This document shows positions 16,812-23,784 of a stretch of DNA of 64,000 bases, piece after piece. Both the position numbers and the translations under genes were made by a program. The stretch is from Actinomycetes bacterium. Lineage in GTDB: Bacteria > Actinomycetota > Thermoleophilia > RBG-16-64-13. Within the stretch, counting starts at the first letter, position 1. Every line of letters starts with the position of its first letter. The notes under the pieces were generated by a model. The model saw only the letters and a program-made list of their open reading frames with translations. It had not been told where the DNA came from and made no database searches. The stretch covers positions 62,001-126,000 of the forward strand of contig JAGXFW010000026.1 in the NCBI GenBank assembly GCA_024637035.1, in the 5' to 3' direction.

Positions 16812-17696
16812 GTGATCAACTTCAACCAACTGAGGGCATTCCATGAGGCCGCGAAGCTCCAGAGCTTCTCGGCGGCGGCTCGGGCCCTCCATGTGACCCA
16901 ACCAGCGATCACCTCGCACGTGCGCGCGCTCGAAGCATCACTTTGTGTACGCCTCTTCAGGCGGCGCGGGAGGCGGATGGTCCTCACGGAGATCGGGGCT
17001 CTACTCTTCCTTCAGTCCCGAGAGGTCTTCGAGCTCGAACGTACGATGGAGCGCACGGTGGCTGAGGTACGCAGCCTCGAGCGCGGAGTGCTGCGCGTCG
17101 GCACGACCAAGACCTACTCGCGCTACCTCATGCCCTCGCTGACCACTCAGTTCCACGCCTCGTACCCCGGGGTGCGCATGGTGCTCGACGAGGGCACCTC
17201 TCTCGACATGTGTCGCAGTCTCCTCGATCTGCGCAACGAACTCGCGATCGTCGCACGCGTGGAAGGGCAGGCGGGCATCACCTTCGTACCCTTCCGGGCA
17301 GAGAAGGTGGTCCTGGTGGCCGCCCCATCCCACCCCTTCGCGGTGCGGGGGTCCATCCGCTTCCACGAACTCGAGGGACTCCCCATCATCACCCGCGAGG
17401 AAGGCTCGGGAGTCCAAGCGCTCACCAGGGCCAGTTTCGACATTCGCGGCATGACGCCCGACGTGGTGGTGGAGACCGGCAACGTGGAGTTCATCAAGGA
17501 GATGGTCGAGGGAGGAGAGGCGCTCAGCTTCCTGGTGGAGGCAGCAGTGGCCGAAGATCTCGCCCTCGGCAGACTCGTGGCCGTGCGCATCGACGATCAG
17601 GACCTCACGCTCGACGTGAACATCGCCTACCTCGACGAAGAGACGCTCTCCCCCGCCGCGGCCGCCTTCCTGAAGCTCCTTCTGGAGGAGAAGTAG
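16812..17696 (+). CDS. LysR-type transcriptional regulator of the phenol operon
   Basis: A 294-residue protein with an N-terminal winged HTH (FSAAARALHVTQPAITSHVR, then LCVRLFRRRGRRMVLTEIG) and a two-lobed periplasmic-binding-like effector domain (residues 90-294) with GTTKTYSRYLMP, PHEL-type FHELEGLPIITREEGSG and a C-terminal AYLDEE. The start is a GTG at 16812 after GAGGCGGG. It is divergent from the phenylphosphate synthase operon with 330 bases between, and a long palindrome sits just before it, which is the classic arrangement for an activator of the divergent operon. A phenolic effector is inferred. Its stop lies one base from the convergent fusion gene. Confidence 0.88.
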   Translation: MINFNQLRAFHEAAKLQSFSAAARALHVTQPAITSHVRALEASLCVRLFRRRGRRMVLTEIGALLFLQSREVFELERTMERTVAEVRSLERGVLRVGTTKTYSRYLMPSLTTQFHASYPGVRMVLDEGTSLDMCRSLLDLRNELAIVARVEGQAGITFVPFRAEKVVLVAAPSHPFAVRGSIRFHELEGLPIITREEGSGVQALTRASFDIRGMTPDVVVETGNVEFIKEMVEGGEALSFLVEAAVAEDLALGRLVAVRIDDQDLTLDVNIAYLDEETLSPAAAAFLKLLLEEK

Positions 17697-17697
17697 A

Positions 17698-19143
17698 TCA
17701 GACCCCCGGCGCGGTCGGGCTCGAACGCCGTGCTGGGCGTTCACGAGGTGACACGGCTCGGATCCTCCCTCTGAGGGCGGACACGTCGGCCGCTCCCGCG
17801 TACCACATGGCCACCCGCAGCTCCCTCTCGATCTGCCGGACGCCGCCGATCACCTGCTCGGTCGACTCAAGCGCCCAACGCAGGAAGGGCAGAGCCATGC
17901 CCGCGGCTCCGGCGCCCAGAGCGACGGCTTTCGCCACCTCGACCCCATTACGCAGACCGCCCGAGGCGAGCACCACGGCGCCCGCGGGCATGACTTCGAC
18001 CGCGGCGACGAGGCTGTCGGCGGTAGCGACGCCGAGTTCCTCGAGCGGCCCGACGGGCGAGCGACCCGCGAGCACCGCCTCGACCCTGCCCCAATCGGTG
18101 CCGCCCCGTCCGGCCACGTCCACCCCCGCCACTCCGCTGCCGGCGATCCTCAGCAAGGCGGCACGAGACAAGCCGGAACCCACCTCCTTCACCACGATGG
18201 GATACGGGAAGTCGTCGCACAGGGCCGCGAGCTTCTCGACGAGCCCCGAGAAGTCGAGGTCTCCTCGCGCCTGAAGGGCCTCGTGGAGCGGGTTGATGTA
18301 CAGCATGAGCGCGTCGGCCTCGATCTCCTCCACGGCGCGCAGGCAACGATCGCGCGTGAGCCAGTAATTGAGGTGCACGAGACCCAGGTCGGCGAAGAGC
18401 AGGATGTCCGGCGCCCACCTGCGCACTCGGAAGTCGGCGGCGAGTGCGGGGTCCTCCAACATGAGACGTTGTGAGCCCACCGCCATCCCGATGCCGGTGG
18501 CCTGAGCCGCCTCTGCCAGTCTTCGGTTGATCTCGCCGGAGCGCACCCCTCCCCCGGTCATGCTCGACACGAACAGGGGCATTGCCAGGCGCCTGCCGAA
18601 CACGTGCGTGCTCGTATCGAGGGCCGCGAGGTCGAAGTCGGGGAGGTCGCCCACCAGTCCATACGATGAGAGGCCGTTCCCTCGGGTGGACTCCGCGGCG
18701 GCGTGCAGACATGCGTCCAACTGACGATCCTTCATCGCCGCCGAACCCCAGGACATGGCCACGGTGGTGCCGTCGCGCAGCCCGAAGCGATCGCGAAGCG
18801 ACGATCGGGCGACGACCTCCACCACATCTTCGGGGTAGCCCTCCACGTGAGGCAGCACCACCACTCCCGGCTCCTCACCCTCCACCATCACCGGGTACAG
18901 GGTGGCAGCGCAGAAGCCGTCTTCGCCTGCAGGCAACTCGACGCCCAGAGAGGAAGCTCTCAGGGCAAGCCAGGCGTCGAGCGGTTCGCCAGGTTCGAGG
19001 CGGAGGTTGAGGGTGCCGGGGAACGGCTCAGCCCCCAGGGACAGCGCGAGACGCGCGGCCACCCACGGCATCGAGACGAAGCCCGCGGCCTCCTGACGTC
19101 CCGAGACCACCGTCCCTCGGAGTCGTCCGCCCGACCTCTTCAC
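17698..19143 (-). CDS. Fusion of CTP-dependent riboflavin kinase (DUF120) and type 2 isopentenyl-diphosphate isomerase
   Basis: A 481-residue two-domain protein. Residues 7-131 match archaeal-type CTP-dependent riboflavin kinase: GTVVSG, then EPFPGTLNLRL at 39-49, VVVLPHVEGYPEDVVEVVA and LRDRFGLRDGTTV. Residues 137-455 are an FMN-dependent IDI-2 barrel: KDRQLDACL, SSMTGGG at 193-199, AVGSQR at 221-226, VVKEVGSGLS and DVAGRGGTDW. In IDI-2 proteins the stretch is usually H-L-N-P-x-Q-E; here it is YINPLHE, so the conserved Gln is His287 and the preceding His is Tyr. Product FMN could load its own isomerase domain or feed UbiX. The GTG at 19143 follows GGAGGATCT and overlaps the upstream Nudix stop (GTGA), so the two genes are coupled. 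Confidence 0.85.
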   Translation of the reverse strand: MKRSGGRLRGTVVSGRQEAAGFVSMPWVAARLALSLGAEPFPGTLNLRLEPGEPLDAWLALRASSLGVELPAGEDGFCAATLYPVMVEGEEPGVVVLPHVEGYPEDVVEVVARSSLRDRFGLRDGTTVAMSWGSAAMKDRQLDACLHAAAESTRGNGLSSYGLVGDLPDFDLAALDTSTHVFGRRLAMPLFVSSMTGGGVRSGEINRRLAEAAQATGIGMAVGSQRLMLEDPALAADFRVRRWAPDILLFADLGLVHLNYWLTRDRCLRAVEEIEADALMLYINPLHEALQARGDLDFSGLVEKLAALCDDFPYPIVVKEVGSGLSRAALLRIAGSGVAGVDVAGRGGTDWGRVEAVLAGRSPVGPLEELGVATADSLVAAVEVMPAGAVVLASGGLRNGVEVAKAVALGAGAAGMALPFLRWALESTEQVIGGVRQIERELRVAMWYAGAADVSALRGRIRAVSPRERPARRSSPTAPGV

Positions 19144-20267
19144 AGATCCTCCAGCACTTCACGCCCGAACGGGCCCTGGCGATTGTCGGTGAGGGCGGCG
19201 CGGTGGGGAGTCACCCGGTAGACCTCGATGCCGCGCAACCGCGCCGCCAGACGTGGGTCGTCCAGCAGATCGGCCACGAAGGAGAAGCGGCCCAGGTACA
19301 CCGCCATCGCGCGGACCTTCGCCGCGCCGTGCAACACCTCGGCGTCACCCCACAGCTGGACCCCCTGGATGTCCCGCCAGTCGGCGTACTCCCGGGCGAC
19401 GGTCACGGCCACGGGCCCCCCGGCCCCGATATCGCCTCCGTGCCGGCTGTCGGCCTTGCTCAGGAACACCAGCCGCCCGTTGCGGTCGGCGGCGTAGAAG
19501 ACCGTGGCGGCGTGAGGTGATCCATCCTCACCGACAGTCGCGACGGTAGCCGTGAAGTGCGTGCGAAGCAAGGCCAGGACCCTATCCCGAAGGGAGGGTG
19601 GGGCGACGTCGGCCGAGTCAGTCTCCAATGAGGTGACATCCGCGGGGGCAGCCGCCGCGGGGGAGCCCGGCGCCTGGATCGGCTCGGGCTCCGCGGGGGA
19701 TCGGGCGGCCACGCCGGACCGGCCGCCTGTGCCGTGGAGGTCCCACAGGAACAGGGCTCCCACCACGGGCGCGTGCACGATGTCGCCGCGCAACACCATG
19801 TCGCGCACCTCGGCCAAGTGCACGAGGTCCACAGAGATGTCCTCTCCCGGATCGAGCTCCACCTCGCCGAGAAGACGCACTCCGCGGGCCAGGAACACGT
19901 GAACGTGATTCGTGAACACCGCGGGCAGAAGCGCCAGGCCACCGAGTGCGGTCCACTCTCCTCCGCCGTAGCCAGTCTCCTGGCGCAGCTCGGCCCGGGC
20001 CGCTTCCTCGGGCGACATCCCTTCGTCGATGAGGCCGCCAGGCAGCTCCAGAGTCACTTCGCGCAGACCGTGACGATACTGGCGCACCAGCACCAAACGA
20101 TCGTCCTCGGTGAGGGCCACCACGGTGACTTGGTCGTCGGCCTCGAGGATGTCGAACTCGTGTTCCACCCCGGTGCGCGGCGAAACGGCCGCGTCCTTCC
20201 GCACTCGGAACACGCGGTGCTCGCTCTCGACGTTTGACCTGGTCCTCTGCCAGTCGCGGGGCGTCAT
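19140..20267 (-). CDS. Nudix hydrolase fused to an FMN-binding split-barrel (PNPOx-like) domain
   Basis: A 375-residue protein. Residues 40-175 form a Nudix domain resembling ADP-ribose pyrophosphatases (VRQYRHGLREVTLELPGG, then the Nudix box at 78-99). The box is degenerate: the first Glu is Met, the Arg of RE is Ala and one Glu of EE is Gln, while two Glu remain (AELRQETG). An Ala/Pro-rich linker (182-225) leads to a pyridoxamine-phosphate-oxidase-like barrel (226-370: TATVATVGEDGSPHAATVFY, then LVFLSKADSRH) expected to bind FMN. The substrate is unknown; ADP-ribose, FAD or an isoprenoid diphosphate are possible. It overlaps the riboflavin kinase-IDI-2 fusion by four bases, linking hydrolysis, FMN and isoprenoid chemistry. 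Confidence 0.82.
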   Translation of the reverse strand: MTPRDWQRTRSNVESEHRVFRVRKDAAVSPRTGVEHEFDILEADDQVTVVALTEDDRLVLVRQYRHGLREVTLELPGGLIDEGMSPEEAARAELRQETGYGGGEWTALGGLALLPAVFTNHVHVFLARGVRLLGEVELDPGEDISVDLVHLAEVRDMVLRGDIVHAPVVGALFLWDLHGTGGRSGVAARSPAEPEPIQAPGSPAAAAPADVTSLETDSADVAPPSLRDRVLALLRTHFTATVATVGEDGSPHAATVFYAADRNGRLVFLSKADSRHGGDIGAGGPVAVTVAREYADWRDIQGVQLWGDAEVLHGAAKVRAMAVYLGRFSFVADLLDDPRLAARLRGIEVYRVTPHRAALTDNRQGPFGREVLEDL

Positions 20268-20274
20268 GTGGACT

Positions 20275-20280
20275 AGTGTA
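20275..20280 (-). promoter_or_regulatory. Possible -10 box for a leaderless transcript of the Nudix gene
   Basis: Minus-strand TACACT ends 7 bases before the A of the ATG at 20267, and there is no Shine-Dalgarno sequence. A TANNNT box at this distance is the pattern of leaderless actinobacterial promoters. No good -35 was seen. Confidence 0.35.
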
Positions 20281-20295
20281 CCGTCTGACGCGGCG

Positions 20296-22433
20296 TTACG
20301 GCTGCGGCTCGCCGTCGGGGCGCTGACGGCTGACCCAGGTCTCCATCGCTGATTGGAGACACTCCCGTAGCATCACCAAGGTGTAGGGCTTGTGCACGAA
20401 GCCGGCCAGACCCGTACCGGCGAAGAGGCCGGCTGTATCGTGCTCGGTGTAGCCGCTGGAGAGGACGACGAGCACGCCGGGGTCGATGATGCGCAACTCG
20501 CGGAACGTCTCTTCACCATCCATATAGGGCATCGTGAGGTCGAGCAGGACGAGAGATATCTCCGAAGCGCGACGCGGTACACGTCAAGCGCCTCTCGGCC
20601 GTCGGACGCGGTGAGGACCTGAAAACCCAGACTCTCCAGCATCCGTTTCCCCACGCGCCGCACCGCTTCTTCGTCGTCGACCAAGAGCGCCGTGCCGTGC
20701 CCTTTCCACCCCCAGGCCTCGCCTCCGTTCGTGGAGGTCGATGGTGTCGCTTCGTTCTCCAGTGCCGGGAACAGGACGGTGAACGTGCTGCCCCGGCCCA
20801 GCTCGCTGTCGAGCTTGAGCACCCCCCCGTGCCCGCGCACGATCCCTTGGACCGCCGAAAGGCCCAGACCTCGGCCCGTGAACTTGGTGGTGAAGAAGGG
20901 GTCGAACAGGCGGTCCTGAGTCTCGGCGTCCATCCCGCAGCCGGTATCGGCGACCGAGAGCGTGATGTAGCGACCGCCGGGGAGGTCCCGCCCCTGATAC
21001 GTCACTTCGAGGTGATCAGAGGGGTAGTCCGTCTCGCCCAGGGAGACGATGATCACGCCCTCCTCATCACCCAGGGCTTCCGAAGCGTTGATGACCAGGT
21101 TCATGATCACCTGGGAGAGTTGGCTGGCGTCTCCGAGCAAGAGCGGCACATGCTCGTCGAGGCGCAGATCGAGGCGGGCCTTCCGGGAGATGACACTCCC
21201 GAGGAGGTCGAGCATGTCCTGGACCACCTCGTTCAAGGCAAGCGGCTCGATCACGAACCGGCCGCGGCCGGAGTAGGCGAGCATCTGATTGCACAGATCG
21301 GCCGCCCGGCGGCAGCCCGCCGTGATCTCAAGGAGGTTCTCTCGACCCGGCGCAGAGGGAGAGAGCGCGGCGAGGGCCAGGTCGGCGTTCCCGAGTACGG
21401 CCATGAGGAGGTTGTTGAAGTCGTGGGCGATGCCTCCGGCAAGGATTCCCAGGCTCTCCATCTTCTGGCTCTGGTGGAGTCGGCGCTCCATGTGTCGGAA
21501 CGCCTCTTCGGCCTTCACTCGTTCTGTGATGTCTCGGTTGCTTCCTCGAGTGCCGAGGAAGAGGCCGTCGTCCGCGAATACAGGGCTACAGGTGTGCTCT
21601 ATCCACCTCACCTCGCCGTCAGGCCGAAGGATCCGGAAGGCTATCTCCTCGACGGCCCGGTTGGCCAAAGCGTCGTGGCTGTGGGCACGGTAACCTTCCA
21701 GGTCGTCGGCGTGGATGATCCTGGTCATTATCTCGGGGTCAGAGTGGAAGTCCTGCGTCGTGTAGCCCGATACCCGTTCACAGGAAGGCGACACGTAGTT
21801 GACCCGCCCGTCCGGGTCGAGCCAGAACTCCCAGTCGTAGGTGTTGTCGGCCACGATGCGGTACCTGCTCTTCTCTGCGTCTAGTTGGGCGGCGATCTCC
21901 AACTCACGCAGCCTGCCGAGCCCCAGAGATGCGATCGACCGTGCGAGCGACGCGAGGAAGGAGAGAGCCAGTCGAAAACGTGCTTCCGTGGACACGGGCA
22001 CCTCACGGAAGGCCTCGATGTAGGCGGACTCATCCAGTCCGAAGTGCCGAGCCTGTGCCCGGAAGAACTCCTCGCTGACGTCAGAGGTCGGTTCGAGGAA
22101 CAGCTGGCCCGCGAACACGTTGGCCAGGTGCTCGCCCTCGATGAGTACAGGTACGCAGCCATCGACAAGGCCGCGAGGGCACGTGTACATCGCGAAGGAG
22201 TCGCCCGCGTCGAGCCTCGCGTGAAGGGTGGTATCGCTCTGGATGCACTCGTGCTCGATCAGGGGATGCGTGCGGTGGAAGTCGGTGCATATCCTCTGCC
22301 AGCCTGACGCTGTGAGGATCTCCCCATCCGTGGTGATGATGGCGGAGGGGATACCCGCGGCCGCGTACAGCTCGTCCGTCAATTCCTGGAGCGTCGCAAC
22401 GTCCACGAGTTCTTTGAAGGGGTACCTCATCAT
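20296..22433 (-). pseudogene. PocR-PAS hybrid histidine kinase with a frameshift in its receiver domain
   Basis: Domains in order: PocR-type ligand-binding domain (residues 9-165, with conserved His and Cys such as IEHECIQSD and MYTCPRGLVDGC), PAS (190-310), HisKA with GGIAHDFNN (phospho-His about 337), HATPase (DTGCGMD, GRGLGLSAV) and a C-terminal REC. The REC starts normally (ALLVDDEEAVRRVGKRML) but a one-base indel near 20545-20590 throws the frame. The second half (LLDLTMPYMDGEETFRELR ... VHKPYT) continues in another frame to 20296. Read literally, the product ends at 20373 with a nonsense tail. It lacks membrane segments, so it senses a cytoplasmic ligand. It follows the second phenylphosphate synthase pair on the same strand. 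This may be a sequencing error rather than a real lesion. Confidence 0.8.
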
Positions 22434-22550
22434 CGTTCCTTCACCCTGGGGAGCCGTTCGCTGGAGATCACTTGCGCCACTGTATCGGCAGAAGCGCCTG
22501 CCAAGTCAAGGAGTCGCTGATCGCGCCCGTCCGTGGCAGCGCCGAACACC

Positions 22551-22589
22551 TGAAGCACGCACTTGAAGCACACATCTGAAGCACGCGCG
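22551..22589. repeat. Three 13-base tandem direct repeats (TGAAGCAC core)
   Basis: TGAAGCAC occurs at 22551, 22564 and 22577, exactly 13 bases apart, with similar flanks (TGAAGCACGCACT, TGAAGCACACATC, TGAAGCACGCGCG). They lie 118-156 bases upstream of the histidine-kinase start in the 264-base gap. This could be a regulator binding array or a slippage repeat. Confidence 0.6.
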
Positions 22590-22604
22590 TCGACCGCCCG
22601 GCTA

Positions 22605-22631
22605 CGCACGCGCCGACTTCCGGCGCGTGCG
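22605..22631 (-). terminator. Strong hairpin after the second phenylphosphate synthase pair
   Basis: Perfect 11-base-pair stem (CGCACGCGCCG / CGGCGCGTGCG) with a 5-base loop, 67 bases downstream of the stop at 22698. No U-tract follows, so termination without Rho is uncertain; it may instead protect the mRNA end. Confidence 0.45.
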
Positions 22632-22697
22632 CGAAACCAGGCATCTGCTGTCGACGGCCGGTCGCCCGGACCCGGTCCCGACGCGATACGCCGAGCC

Positions 22698-23765
22698 CTA
22701 GTCGACCTTGATGGTCTTCAACGCCCGCTGAAGCAACAGCTCCGAAGCGGACTTGCCGGCCAACACGGAGACGGGCTTCTTCTGGCTCCACACGGTCTCG
22801 GGGCGGGCCTGCACGATGAAGACGTTCTCGGGGAACGAGAGGTCGTCGTCGATGGCCCACTCGATGTCCTGCGGAGTACCGTAGTGGTTCTCGATCAGAC
22901 GCGCGATACGCACGATCTCGCGCAGTTCTTCGTCCGTTACGCATCGTACGTTCTGCTTCTCTTCCGGCATGGGGAGGATCTCCGCCCCCCGGCCAACGGG
23001 GTCGGGGGAGCAGATGATGTGCTTGTGCGAGATGTGGCGCTCGTTCACCTCGAGCGAGATCTTGTCCACGCGGAACTGATCGGGAGTGACCTCGCCTGAG
23101 GCGACCGTCTCGCCGAGACCCCAGTTGCCCTCGATGAGCATCTGAGAGACATCGCCGTTCTGCGGGTTCAACGTGAACACCACGCCGCTGCATTTCGAGT
23201 TCACCATCTTCTGCACGCCCACGCTCATGCCCACGTGCTCGTGCAGGAAGCCGTTCGTGTGACGGTAGCTGATAGCCCGGGCGTTGAAGAGACTCGCCCA
23301 GCACAGCAGCACGCTCTCGAGAACCTCGTCCGAGCCCCGCACCCACAGGAAGGTGTCCTGCTGCCCGGCGAAACTGGCGTTGGGCAGGTCTTCGGCAGTG
23401 GCGCTGGAGCGCACCGCCACCGGCACCTCATCGCGCTCACTGTAGGCGCAGAGCGCCTCGTAGTGCGTGCGGATCTCGGCGGCCACCTCTTCCGGCACCT
23501 TCGCCTCGCTGATGTGCCGTCGGATCTCCGCCGACACCCGATCCAGCGACTCCACCTTCTCCTCGACCAATCCGCCGAGCAGCCGATGGATCTCGCGACG
23601 GAGCCCCGTCGCCTCGAGGAAGCGTTGGTACGCGTCCACGGTCACAGCAAAGCCCGGAGGTACGCGGATGCCTGAGCGCAACAACTCGCCCAGGTTGGCG
23701 TTCTTACCGCCGACCCTCGCGCCTGCGTGCCGGTCGAGATCGAGTAGGTCGTACACGTACTGCAT
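22698..23765 (-). CDS. Second phenylphosphate synthase-type ATP-binding subunit
   Basis: A 355-residue paralog of the protein at 12822-13886, with VGGKNANLGELL, AVRSSATAEDLPNASFAGQQ, KMVNSKCSGVVFTLNPQNGD and VFIVQARPETVW. It keeps the canonical PEP-synthase SSATAEDLP loop, whereas the first copy has SSGAVSMPG, so this copy is closer to ordinary PEP synthase in that region. I prefer the ATG at 23765 because the one at 23774 sits on its own GGAGA. It forms a pair with the upstream swivelling-His subunit. No carboxylase gene is adjacent. It would phosphorylate another phenolic acceptor, for example a cresol or catechol; the substrate is not visible. Confidence 0.83.
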   Translation of the reverse strand: MQYVYDLLDLDRHAGARVGGKNANLGELLRSGIRVPPGFAVTVDAYQRFLEATGLRREIHRLLGGLVEEKVESLDRVSAEIRRHISEAKVPEEVAAEIRTHYEALCAYSERDEVPVAVRSSATAEDLPNASFAGQQDTFLWVRGSDEVLESVLLCWASLFNARAISYRHTNGFLHEHVGMSVGVQKMVNSKCSGVVFTLNPQNGDVSQMLIEGNWGLGETVASGEVTPDQFRVDKISLEVNERHISHKHIICSPDPVGRGAEILPMPEEKQNVRCVTDEELREIVRIARLIENHYGTPQDIEWAIDDDLSFPENVFIVQARPETVWSQKKPVSVLAGKSASELLLQRALKTIKVD

Positions 23766-23784
23766 GATGGTCATTCTCCGATAC

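Noticed and set aside
22551-22589. CRISPR-like array
   Set aside because: Repeats are 8-13 bases in direct contact without spacers, only three copies, and no cas genes are in the window.
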